Assembly (NCBI RefSeq): GCF_004136015.1
Contig: NZ_CP024866.1
Coordinates: forward strand, 1,369,495 to 1,429,432
Length of the DNA stretch: 59,938 nt
Source of the DNA: Pseudomonas sp. ACM7
GTDB taxonomy: Bacteria; Pseudomonadota; Gammaproteobacteria; Pseudomonadales; Pseudomonadaceae
Reading direction: 5' to 3'
In this document: positions 17,445 to 25,358 of the stretch, piece after piece
Position numbering within the stretch: position 1 is the stretch's first letter
Layout: each line of letters begins with the position of its first letter
Made by a program: the position numbers and the translations under genes
Notes under the pieces: generated by a model
Database searches by the model: none
What the model saw: the letters and a program-made list of their open reading frames with translations, nothing else
Told to the model about the DNA's origin: nothing

Positions 17445-18410
17445 TTAAATAATCCTTTTCAAACGGTTCGGCTCGCCGTGCTGAGTGGTGCGCGCCTCAA
17501 TATTTCTAATCACATACCTGGGTCGGTGTTTGGATTCCATGTAGATCCGCCCGATGTACTCCCCCAATATTCCGATCCCAATCAGTTGTACACCTCCCAG
17601 AAACAAAACCACGGTCATCAGGGACGGATAACCTGGCACTTCGTTTCCATAGAGAAGCTTGTCCAGCACCATATAGGCGGCATAAACCAAAGCCAGCAGC
17701 GAGATGGCACCGCCGACATAGCTCCATACACGCAACGGCACCGTACTGAAGGAGGTAATTCCTTCCAGCGCCAGATTCCACAACTTCCAGCCATTGAACT
17801 TGCTCTGGCCGGCGGCGCGGGGCGCGCGGTCATATTCGATGGTCACGCTGTTAAACCCCGCCCACGACAACACACCTTTCATGAACAATTGCTGTTCCGG
17901 CAATTGCTTGATGACATCCACCACCTTGCGATCCATCAAACGAAAGTCGCCGACGTTTTCTTCAATGCGGGTGTAAGCAATACGGTTCAGCAGGTGGTAG
18001 AACATTGCCGCGCATTGACGTTTGAGATACCTGTCGGATGAGCGATCGCGACGCTTGGCCAAGACCACTTCGGCACCGTTCTCCCATTCGCTAATAAAGC
18101 GTGGGATGACATCTATCGGGTCTTGCAAGTCCACATCCATGGGAATGACGACATCGCCACTGGCATATTCCAGGCCTGCGAATAACGCCGGTTCCTTGCC
18201 GAAGTTGCGCGAGAAGTTGATGAGCAGCACGTCACCATCAACCAGAGTAATGGCTTGGGCGATATCCGCCGTTCTGTCCGTGCTGCCATCGTTGATGAAC
18301 ACGATCTCGATCTGGTGCCGACGCAAGGATGGTTCCTGGCGCACGGCCTGATAGAAATGCCCGATGGCCTGCTCTTCATTGAACACCGGAACGATCAAGG
18401 AAATCTTCAT
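17445..18410 (-). CDS. GtrB-like bactoprenol glycosyltransferase (second copy)
   Basis: GT2 enzyme of 321 aa from ATG 18410, chosen because it overlaps the gtrA stop (ATGA) and matches the paralogue ([14 protein letters not shown] against [14 protein letters not shown]). The frame could extend to 18512, but that would overlap gtrA by about 100 bp. GT-A motifs are present: [10 protein letters not shown], and [14 protein letters not shown] for metal/sugar-nucleotide binding. Two C-terminal TM helices follow (about 230-255 and 265-290). It transfers a sugar from UDP-sugar to undecaprenyl phosphate on the cytoplasmic face. Near-identical in layout to the copy at 20446-21387. Confidence 0.92.
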   Translation of the reverse strand: MKISLIVPVFNEEQAIGHFYQAVRQEPSLRRHQIEIVFINDGSTDRTADIAQAITLVDGDVLLINFSRNFGKEPALFAGLEYASGDVVIPMDVDLQDPIDVIPRFISEWENGAEVVLAKRRDRSSDRYLKRQCAAMFYHLLNRIAYTRIEENVGDFRLMDRKVVDVIKQLPEQQLFMKGVLSWAGFNSVTIEYDRAPRAAGQSKFNGWKLWNLALEGITSFSTVPLRVWSYVGGAISLLALVYAAYMVLDKLLYGNEVPGYPSLMTVVLFLGGVQLIGIGILGEYIGRIYMESKHRPRYVIRNIEARTTQHGEPNRLKRII

Positions 18411-18781
18411 GCCTCGCGCTCGCGAAACACGACAAACCTCGAGAAAAAGAACCCGCAAAACAGGCTCAGAAGCGAAAACGAGGCAACGGTCACCAACCCA
18501 TGAATTCGCCACCGATCAGCAAAGAGCCCGACGCCGAAGCTCAATACGCCCATGAAGCTCACAAAGAGCAGGTATCGGAGTACCGACACCCTCGCATCAA
18601 ACGTATAAAGCGCATTCACATAGAAGGAAAATGATGCGGCGACGCAAAACGCCGCAAAATTACTGGCCGCCTGACTGAGTTGGGCAGCCGTGGTGAGCAC
18701 GAAAAAAATCTGCCAATGAATGAGCGTATTGGCCACCCCAATCACTGTGTAGCTATAGAATCCTTTCCATAAAGCCTTCAT
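18407..18781 (-). CDS. GtrA-like flippase (second copy)
   Basis: Small membrane protein of 124 aa with four TM helices, family GtrA. It begins [20 protein letters not shown], and [18 protein letters not shown] and [11 protein letters not shown] are typical family blocks. It is thought to flip undecaprenyl-phosphate-linked sugar across the inner membrane for the GT-C enzyme. It opens the second cassette gtrA-gtrB-GT39. Its upstream 148 bp include the roughly 50-bp element also found before the first gtrA. Confidence 0.9.
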   Translation of the reverse strand: MKALWKGFYSYTVIGVANTLIHWQIFFVLTTAAQLSQAASNFAAFCVAASFSFYVNALYTFDARVSVLRYLLFVSFMGVLSFGVGLFADRWRIHGLVTVASFSLLSLFCGFFFSRFVVFREREA

Positions 18782-18843
18782 GCCAGCGCCCTTCCTTGCC
18801 GCCGTTTCAGTTACCTCTCAAGCTAAAATCATGAGCCGGCGGC

Positions 18844-18893
18844 GTCTACTTTCAGAAATAACAGGTAGGCGACGTTTCCAGACCAACGGTCAT
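18844..18893 (-). promoter_or_regulatory. Conserved upstream element of gtr cassette 2
   Basis: GTCTACTTTCAGAAATAACA followed by GGTAGGCGACGTTTCCAGACC and ACGGTCA matches, with few changes, 21797-21846 upstream of the first gtrA. It lies about 65 bp before this gtrA, in the same orientation. It probably carries the cassette promoter or an operator; it could also be a scar of tandem duplication. Confidence 0.55.
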
Positions 18894-18929
18894 TCTAACG
18901 ATGTCGTCGCGAACCGTGCCCTTCACATT

Positions 18930-20444
18930 TCACCAGTGCAGCGCCTTAATCGGGGCTGGCTCTTTCATGACAATAAACCCGTAATCGCCCAGCAGATAAA
19001 TCCGGTAGTACTGGCTCTCCAGCACCGGTGGATAACCCTGATAACCCACCCGGGTCGCGTTACGTCGTTCCTTCTCCGCAACGACGTTGGTGATGCCCAC
19101 TTTCGGCAGGTTCTCGGCCAGCATGAAAAAGTCGATGTTCAGCAGATAGTGCAACACCGGCATCTGCTTGAACGAGCCCGCCGCCCCCCGCAGCCAGTGA
19201 TCGGAATAGGTCACTGACATGTAAATGCGCTTGGCTTCGAGCAGTTGTCGATTCGACGCGATGTCGTGTTCAAGACTCAATAGCGCGCTGGACGCTAAGG
19301 CTTTCTGCACGGTCAGCACCCGCCCATAGGCGTACGACAGCGACAGCATCGCCAACAACGGAACCATCAACAACAGCGGCAGCCGCTGGTGGATTCGTGC
19401 CAGCGCCAGATGACTCAAATAGAACAACAGCACCAACAGGACCGCGAAGCCCATCAGGGTCCTGGCGCCTTCATTGAAGTCCCGGAAAAACAGCGCGACA
19501 CCCGACACCAGCAGCGTCACGACCGGCAATGTCAGTAAACACACCATGCCGATCAGGATTTTCTTCAGCCCCGTGTCCTGACGTTCCAACACGTTCAGTC
19601 CCAGCCGGACACTGCCGGCAATGGCACACAGCAGCAGTGCGGCGAACACCCAGGCAAATCCGCCGTGAAACAGCAGCACGACTTTTTCCAGCACCCGGGC
19701 GATGTTGATTTGGAGTTGCAGCAGGGGCTGCGCCGTCCAGTTCAACAACAAGGTGCGATTTCCACTCATGAACGGATAAGCACTGACGCTGTAAATCAAC
19801 CAGCCCAGGATGGCCTGCGATATTTTCCAGCCGATCAACTCCCACCACTGCGGCCAGACCAGCTTGTCGTTCGCGCTCCTGAGCAGTTCCAGGCAACACA
19901 GGCCCAGAAACACATTGAGGCTGACCTGATAAAGCCCTAGCGCCAGCGCAATCAGGAACGAAGGCACCAGCCAATGAACGATGCGCGAGGGATGACGGAA
20001 AGTGATCGCATAGATGACCGCCACCAGGCTCAACGCCATGGCGGGCCCGTCGTATTGATAGGACAGGTTTTGCAGAAAGAACGGGTTGTACCAGAGTGGC
20101 AATGGCACCAGGCAGCAGGCAATCGTCGGTTGCGGGTAGTAATGAAACGTCAGGCTGGCCAACGCCGCGGCCATGGCCAGCGTGGCGATCAACAGCGGTA
20201 GCGGAAAGATGTTCGGTGCGGCATTGCCGAAGGTCAGCAGGTTGTAGATCAGCTCGGTGAATAACCGTCCCTGCTCCGCCCAGGCCGAACCGGCCGCGGC
20301 CGACAACGATCGCCAGTTGTCATCGATATACGGATAGTCCGCAAGGATCAGCGGCGCCACATACACAAAGGTCGCCAATAGAAAAAACAGCCAGACCTGC
20401 CGACGCCCGAGTTCCTTGCTGAAAAAGTCGCTGAACCTGCCCAT
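18930..20444 (-). CDS. GtrII-type glucosyltransferase
   Basis: Integral membrane protein of 504 aa from ATG 20444, directly after the gtrB stop (1-base gap). The frame extends to 20540 but would overlap gtrB. About 11 TM segments. The first loop has ADYPYIDDNWRSL with a DD pair and YNLLTFG; further motifs PLPLWYNPFFLQNLSYQYDG fit the Glucos_trans_II (GtrII) family of O-antigen-modifying enzymes. The C-terminal part is a periplasmic domain. It would attach glucose or a similar sugar, delivered by GtrA/GtrB, to lipopolysaccharide. Third gene of the first cassette. Confidence 0.87.
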   Translation of the reverse strand: MGRFSDFFSKELGRRQVWLFFLLATFVYVAPLILADYPYIDDNWRSLSAAAGSAWAEQGRLFTELIYNLLTFGNAAPNIFPLPLLIATLAMAAALASLTFHYYPQPTIACCLVPLPLWYNPFFLQNLSYQYDGPAMALSLVAVIYAITFRHPSRIVHWLVPSFLIALALGLYQVSLNVFLGLCCLELLRSANDKLVWPQWWELIGWKISQAILGWLIYSVSAYPFMSGNRTLLLNWTAQPLLQLQINIARVLEKVVLLFHGGFAWVFAALLLCAIAGSVRLGLNVLERQDTGLKKILIGMVCLLTLPVVTLLVSGVALFFRDFNEGARTLMGFAVLLVLLFYLSHLALARIHQRLPLLLMVPLLAMLSLSYAYGRVLTVQKALASSALLSLEHDIASNRQLLEAKRIYMSVTYSDHWLRGAAGSFKQMPVLHYLLNIDFFMLAENLPKVGITNVVAEKERRNATRVGYQGYPPVLESQYYRIYLLGDYGFIVMKEPAPIKALHW

Positions 20445-20445
20445 G

Positions 20446-21387
20446 CTAAATCCCGAGCCGGTCTTTGCCGCCCACGACGTCTTTGACGATATAGCGCGGC
20501 CGATGTTTGGCTTCGATGTAGATGCGGCCGACGTACTCACCGAGGATGCCGATGCCGATCAGCTGCACGCCGCCGAGAAACAGGATCGCGGTCATCAACG
20601 ACGGGTAACCGGGGACGCTGTTGCCGAAGAAAATCTTGTCCAGCACCATGTACACCGCGTAGAGCACCGCGAAGATCGAAATACCGCCACCGACGTAAGT
20701 CCATAAGCGCAACGGCACCGTACTGAAGGAGGTCACGCCTTCCAGCGCCAGGTTCCAGAGCTTCCAGCCATTGAACTTGCTGGTGCCCGCCACTCGCTCG
20801 GCTCGCTCGTATTCCACCACCACGGTGGTGAACCCGGCCCATGACAGCACGCCTTTCATGAACAACTGGTGCTCGGGAAGCGCGCGAATCACGTTGACCA
20901 CCTTACGGTCCATCAGCCGGAAATCGCCGACGTTTTCTTCGATGCGGGTGTAAGCGATACGGTTCAGCACACGGTAGAACAGCGACGCGCTGTGGCGTTT
21001 CAGGTAACTGTCGGCGGTGCGATCCCGGCGTTTGGCGAGCACCACATCCGCGCCTTTTTGCCATTCGCCAATCAGCCGCGGGATGACGCTGATCGGGTCC
21101 TGCAAATCGACATCCATGGGAATCACCGCATCGCCGGAGGCATACTCCAGGCCGGCGAACAATGCCGGCTCCTTGCCGAAGTTGCGTGAGAAGTTGATCA
21201 GCAATACCTGTTCATCGGCCTGCGCCAGGGCCTTGACCTCTTCAGCCGTCCGGTCGGAACTGCCATCGTTGATGAACACGATTTCGACCTCAGCCTGGTC
21301 AAGCCTCAACTCGCGACGCACGGCCTGATAAAACAGACTGATCGCCTGTTCTTCATTGAATACCGGAACGATCAACGAGACTTTCAT
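20446..21387 (-). CDS. GtrB-like bactoprenol glycosyltransferase (first copy)
   Basis: GT2 enzyme of 313 aa. [26 protein letters not shown] and [16 protein letters not shown] form the GT-A catalytic core; two TM helices lie near residues 230-255 and 265-288. It makes undecaprenyl-phosphate-sugar for the following GtrII-type enzyme. It overlaps gtrA by 4 bp (ATGA) and ends 1 base before the GtrII gene. Residue-for-residue it is very close to the copy at 17445-18410, but the codon choice differs and GC looks higher, so the duplication is not recent or the copies came from different sources. Confidence 0.93.
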   Translation of the reverse strand: MKVSLIVPVFNEEQAISLFYQAVRRELRLDQAEVEIVFINDGSSDRTAEEVKALAQADEQVLLINFSRNFGKEPALFAGLEYASGDAVIPMDVDLQDPISVIPRLIGEWQKGADVVLAKRRDRTADSYLKRHSASLFYRVLNRIAYTRIEENVGDFRLMDRKVVNVIRALPEHQLFMKGVLSWAGFTTVVVEYERAERVAGTSKFNGWKLWNLALEGVTSFSTVPLRLWTYVGGGISIFAVLYAVYMVLDKIFFGNSVPGYPSLMTAILFLGGVQLIGIGILGEYVGRIYIEAKHRPRYIVKDVVGGKDRLGI

Positions 21388-21758
21388 GCACTACGCTCGC
21401 GAAAGACCACGTACTTTGAAAACAGAAAGCCCAGCACCAGGCTCAATGCCGAAAAGATAGCCACCGTCAGCAGGCCGTGAAGTCTCCACACGTCGCCTGC
21501 ATGGCCGACGCCCAGACTCAGCGCCCCCATTGTTCCCAAGAATAGAAGATAGCCGCCGACCGACGCCTTGGTATCGAAGGTATACAGCGCGTTCATATAG
21601 AAGGAAAACGAGGCGGCAACGCTGAAGGCAGCCAGGTTGCTGACAGCCTGACTGAAGCCGGCCCCCACGCTCAGCAGGAAAAAAATTTGCCAGTGGATCA
21701 GCGTGTTGGCGACCCCGACCACCGTGTAGCTGGAAAATCCTTTCCACAAGAGCCTCAT
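21384..21758 (-). CDS. GtrA-like flippase (first copy)
   Basis: Four-TM GtrA family protein of 124 aa ([51 protein letters not shown]). Predicted flippase for undecaprenyl-phosphate-sugar. First gene of the first gtr cassette and probably of the whole 21.8-15.9 kb transcript. It is divergent from the OpgC-like gene across 245 bp holding the conserved upstream element. Confidence 0.9.
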   Translation of the reverse strand: MRLLWKGFSSYTVVGVANTLIHWQIFFLLSVGAGFSQAVSNLAAFSVAASFSFYMNALYTFDTKASVGGYLLFLGTMGALSLGVGHAGDVWRLHGLLTVAIFSALSLVLGFLFSKYVVFRERSA

Positions 21759-21796
21759 GCTGGTTCTCCTGTTTCACCTCATAAAACTTTGAACCT

Positions 21797-21846
21797 GTCT
21801 ACTGTCAGAAATCACAGGTCTGACGACCTTTCAGACCAGCGGTCAA
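21797..21846 (-). promoter_or_regulatory. Conserved upstream element of gtr cassette 1 with inverted repeat
   Basis: Closely matches the element at 18844-18893. Here it contains a perfect inverted repeat GGTCTGA-CGACCTT-TCAGACC (21817-21837), which is degenerate in the other copy. It is placed about 40-90 bp before gtrA. A candidate operator or promoter shared by both cassettes. Confidence 0.55.
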
Positions 21847-22003
21847 GGCTTGCTTCAACGCCAGGAGACATCCCGTAATATCCCGGTTTTGCAATTACTT
21901 GCGAATCACGCCACCCTGCGCGCCGCCAATGTGATGTGCGGCGCGCAACCTTTAGCGCCGCCGGCTACTCCTTACCTCAACACCCGTTCACGAGCCCGCC
22001 GTC

Positions 22004-23128
22004 ATGACGTTTGAGCGCGATCACCGAATCGACTTTTTTCGCGGCCTGGCACTGATCTTCATTTTTTGGGATCACGTGCCTCACAACCCCCTTGGCCAAA
22101 TCACCCTGCGCAATGTCGGTTTCAGCGATGCCGCAGAAATATTCGTATTTCTCGCCGGCTACGCGGCCGTTCTGGCCTACGGCAAAATCCTTGCACGCGA
22201 TGGTTACCTGATCGCCTGCGTGAAGATTCTGCGGCGCGCCTGGGTGCTCTACGTGGTGCATATTTTCCTGCTGGCCATGCTGATGGGCATCGTCTTCTTC
22301 GCCAACAGCCATGTGGAAACCCGCGATCTGGTGGAGGAAATGGGCCTGCATCACTTCATCACCAACCCCCAGCAAGCGTTGACGGATGAGTTACTGCTGC
22401 GCTTCAAGCCGAACCTGATGGACCCGCTGCCGCTGTACATCGTGCTGCTGGCGGGATTGCCACTGGTCCTGCCGTTGCTGATGCGTAAACCGTGGGCGGT
22501 CGTAGCGGTGTCATTGGCGGTGTACCTGCTGGCACCGCGGTTTGGCTGGAACCTTGCGGCCATCAAGGACGGTGTGTGGTACTTCAACCCCGTCACCTGG
22601 CAACTGCTGTTTATCCTCGGCGGCTTTGCGGCAATTCACGGGCAGCGGCCACGGTTGCCCGACGCTCGCCCACTGTTGCGCCAGCCCTTGTTTGTCAGCG
22701 CGGCGGTGTACGTGGTGGTGACCGGCGTGATTACTGTCTCCTGGCGCTGGCCGGAAATACACGATGCCGTGATGCCGGCCATCCTGAGCAATCTGCTGTA
22801 CCCGATCAGCAAGACCGATCTGTCGCCGGTCCGTCTGCTGCACTTCCTGGCGCTGGCCTATGTCACCGCCAGGCTCTTGCCCGGCAACGGCTGGACGCAA
22901 AACTGGCTGGCGCAGCAATGCTGTCGCATGGGGCGCTACTCACTGGAAGTTTTCTGCCTCGGCGTGCTGTTGGCGCCCTTGGCGGACATGCTCAACGCCC
23001 TGACCGATGATGCGTTTGCCATGCAGGTTTTCACCGCATTGGTGGGTGCCGGGGTGATGGCGTTGCTGGGGGCGTGGCTGGATTTCAACAAGCGGTTGAA
23101 TCGGCAAATGTCGGTGGCGGCCGCTTAA
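22004..23128 (+). CDS. OpgC-like membrane acyltransferase
   Basis: Integral membrane protein of 374 aa with about 10 TM helices. The N-terminal DHRIDFFRGLALIFIFWDHV and LRNVGFSDAAEIFVFLAGYA blocks are characteristic of the OpgC family, related to acyltransferase-3. OpgC adds succinyl groups to osmoregulated periplasmic glucans in some Proteobacteria; other members act on different envelope sugars. It is transcribed away from the gtr locus, so it may decorate the same or another surface glycan (inference). Followed by a REP pair and then a bidirectional terminator. Confidence 0.87.
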   Translation: MTFERDHRIDFFRGLALIFIFWDHVPHNPLGQITLRNVGFSDAAEIFVFLAGYAAVLAYGKILARDGYLIACVKILRRAWVLYVVHIFLLAMLMGIVFFANSHVETRDLVEEMGLHHFITNPQQALTDELLLRFKPNLMDPLPLYIVLLAGLPLVLPLLMRKPWAVVAVSLAVYLLAPRFGWNLAAIKDGVWYFNPVTWQLLFILGGFAAIHGQRPRLPDARPLLRQPLFVSAAVYVVVTGVITVSWRWPEIHDAVMPAILSNLLYPISKTDLSPVRLLHFLALAYVTARLLPGNGWTQNWLAQQCCRMGRYSLEVFCLGVLLAPLADMLNALTDDAFAMQVFTALVGAGVMALLGAWLDFNKRLNRQMSVAAA

Positions 23129-23260
23129 GATCAAAAGATCGCAGCCTCGTTTCACTCGACAGCTCCTACACGGAAATGTGTTTGCCGATCGTCCGTGTAC
23201 GTTCGTCAATTGCAATTCCTGTAGGAGCTGTCGAGTGAAACGAGGCTGCAATCTTTTGAT
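23129..23260. repeat. Inverted REP pair, GAGCTGTCGAGTGAAACGAGG family
   Basis: AAAAGATCGCAGCCTCGTTTCACTCGACAGCTCCTACA at the left end is inverted at the right end (TGTAGGAGCTGTCGAGTGAAACGAGGCTGCAATCTTTT). The loop is about 55 bp. It lies at the 3' end of the OpgC-like gene. Confidence 0.85.
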
Positions 23261-23271
23261 CCTCCAAACCC

Positions 23272-23303
23272 AAAAGCCCCGATCATCACGACCGGGGCTT
23301 TTT
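23272..23303. terminator. Bidirectional rho-independent terminator
   Basis: AGCCCCG and CGGGGCT stem with inner pairing, flanked by AAAA on the left and TTTTT on the right. It serves the convergent OpgC-like gene (+) and amino acid permease (-). Confidence 0.8.
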
Positions 23304-23321
23304 CATTTCAGGCGTTACGTC

Positions 23322-24740
23322 TTACGAAGCCGAACGCACCGCACCCTGCGACACATTGGTCGGTTGCAGCTTGAACACGTAGAACAACACCGTCAGCAGG
23401 ACCAGGAACGCCGGGCCCACATAGAGCGCCACGCGAGTGTCCGGGAAGTACGCCATCAGGCCGACCACCAGCACCAAAAACGCCAGCGCCAGGTACGAGC
23501 TGACCGGGTACAACCACATCTTGTATTTCAGGCCGGCACGTTCGCTGGCGCTCAGGCCTTTGCGGAACTTGAGCTGGGCCAGCAGGATCATCACCCAGGT
23601 CCAGATCGCGCCGAAGGTGGCAATCGCCGTCACCCAGACGAACACTTTCTCAGGTACCAGGTAGTTGAGCAGCACGCCCAGCAACAAGGCACCGATCGAC
23701 AGCAGCAAGGCGCGACGCGGCACGCCGTTGTTCGAAGTCTTGGCAAAGCCGGCCGGGGCCTGACCATTCTGCGCCAGGCTGTACAGCATGCGCCCGGTGC
23801 TGAAGATGCCGCCGTTGCAGGACGACAGTGCCGCGGTGATCACCACGAAGTTGATGATGCCGGCGGCGGTCTTGATGCCCAGGCGCTCGAAGGTCATCAC
23901 GAACGGGCTGCCCTGGGTGCCGATTTCGTTCCACGGGTAGATCGACAGGATCACGAACAGCGCGCCGACGTAGAACAGCAGAATCCGCCAGAACACCGAG
24001 CCGATCGCATTGGGAATGGTCTTCTGCGGGTTCTTCGCTTCACCGGCGGTCAGGCCGATCATCTCGACACCGAGGTAGGCGAACATCACCATTTGCAGGG
24101 ACATCAACACGCCTTGCACGCCGTTGGGCATGAAGCCGCCATGCGCCCAGAGATTGGAAATCCCCAGCGCCACGCCGTCGTTACCGAAGCCGAACGCGAT
24201 CACGCCGATGCCGCCGACGACCATCGCAACGATGGTCACGATCTTGATCAGGGCGAACCAGAACTCGAACTCACCGAAGGCTTTCACCGCGATCAGGTTG
24301 ATCGAGCCCATGCTGATCAACGCAGCGAGTGCCCAGATCCAGCGCGGCACATCGGGGAACCAGACGCCCATGTACACCGCCACCGCGGTGATTTCCGCAA
24401 CGCAGGTCACCAGCCACAGGAACCAGTAGTTCCAACCGGTCAGGAAGCCCGCCAATGGGCCGAGGTAGTCTTGAGCATACCGACTGAAGGAGCCGGCGAC
24501 CGGGTTGTGCACCGCCATTTCGCCGAGGGCGCGCATGATCACCAGGATCGCCAGACCGCCGATGATGTAGGAAAGCATGATTGCCGGGCCAGCCATCTCG
24601 ATGGCCTTGGCCGAACCGAGGAACAAACCGACGCCGATACAGGCACCGAGCGCCATCAAGCGAATATGCCGTTCGCCGAGTTCGCGTTTGAGCGGGCCGC
24701 CTTGAGCGGTCTCGCCATTGGGCAGGTGATTGCCTGGCAT
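23322..24740 (-). CDS. Amino acid permease, AAT/APC family (ProY-like)
   Basis: Inner-membrane permease of 472 aa with 12 TM segments. LKRELGERHIRLMALGACIG and GVGLFLGSAKAIEMAGPAI are the TM1 signature of the amino acid transporter family; GEMAVHNPVAGSFSRYA and TAGEAKNPQKTIPNAI are also present. The relatives it most resembles carry proline or other neutral amino acids by proton symport. The exact substrate is not decided by sequence. It is a monocistronic gene ending at a good terminator, with a roughly 600-bp upstream region of its own. Confidence 0.88.
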   Translation of the reverse strand: MPGNHLPNGETAQGGPLKRELGERHIRLMALGACIGVGLFLGSAKAIEMAGPAIMLSYIIGGLAILVIMRALGEMAVHNPVAGSFSRYAQDYLGPLAGFLTGWNYWFLWLVTCVAEITAVAVYMGVWFPDVPRWIWALAALISMGSINLIAVKAFGEFEFWFALIKIVTIVAMVVGGIGVIAFGFGNDGVALGISNLWAHGGFMPNGVQGVLMSLQMVMFAYLGVEMIGLTAGEAKNPQKTIPNAIGSVFWRILLFYVGALFVILSIYPWNEIGTQGSPFVMTFERLGIKTAAGIINFVVITAALSSCNGGIFSTGRMLYSLAQNGQAPAGFAKTSNNGVPRRALLLSIGALLLGVLLNYLVPEKVFVWVTAIATFGAIWTWVMILLAQLKFRKGLSASERAGLKYKMWLYPVSSYLALAFLVLVVGLMAYFPDTRVALYVGPAFLVLLTVLFYVFKLQPTNVSQGAVRSAS

Positions 24741-25358
24741 AGGGGTACAACCTCGTCTTGTTATTGGATATGACCACCGAGTGTCGAAGCGCTGACCGGT
24801 AAGCCAATGCTTTTCTGAAACCGGGCCTGCTTCGTGGGCAAACCCGTCTTGTAGGACAACACCTGCAAGATCAGCGGGGCGTGCAGTATAAAAAGCTTCC
24901 TACAGGGTTTTTCACTCTATAAACCACAACATTCAGCGAGAACTCTCGGGAAAAGTTAGGTTTACGGAGGGGCATTACCTGCCTTACGTAGGATTATTCG
25001 CCAATGAAACGGCGCGGAGTATTGCACGGTAATGGTGCATCGTCATGTCCCCAACTTAGGCGGCATTTACGCTCCGATGGCTCTAATCCAAGTATCTCTG
25101 GCATACACACTGCCGCCCCTTGTAGCAGCTGCCGAAGGCTGCGTTCGGCTGCGCAGCAGACGTAAATCAGACACTGCGGTATGCCAGACAGGTCAAGGTC
25201 ACAGAATTAGCGCCTGCTGCGCAGTCGAACGCAGCCTTCGGCAGCTGCTACAGGGACCCACTTGGATCCGGAAAAAAACCGGGAGAACCCTGTTCACAAT
25301 TTTTTCACCAAGGCCAACCACCGTCTAAGCTTCAGACAAGTCCTCTCAATCTGCGTGA
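24741..25358. other. 618-bp non-coding region between divergent genes
   Basis: Holds the promoter regions of the amino acid permease (-) and of the transglycosylase-like gene (+). It contains an AT-richer stretch near 24885-24935 (TATAAAAAGC, CTCTATAAACC) and the REP pair at 25119-25255. No convincing gene is seen. Confidence 0.5.
25119..25255. repeat. Inverted REP pair, GTAGCAGCTGCCGAAGGCTGCG family
   Basis: CTTGTAGCAGCTGCCGAAGG, followed by CTGCGTTCG, is inverted in CGAACGCAGCCTTCGGCAGC plus TGCTACAGG, enclosing about 75 bp that itself carries further GCGCAGCAG/CTGCTGCGC pairing. Confidence 0.85.

Noticed and set aside
15852..21758. Prophage origin of the gtr cassettes
   Set aside because: No integrase, tail or lysis genes and no attachment site were found around them.
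23178..24773. 531-codon + strand frame overlapping the amino acid permease
   Set aside because: Its sequence is rich in H, Q, R and D in the way of reverse-strand shadows, while the minus-strand product is a textbook 12-TM permease.
24741..25118. Small gene in the region before the transglycosylase-like gene
   Set aside because: No frame has both a ribosome site and plausible codon use; the + strand frame from 25032 runs through the REP pair.
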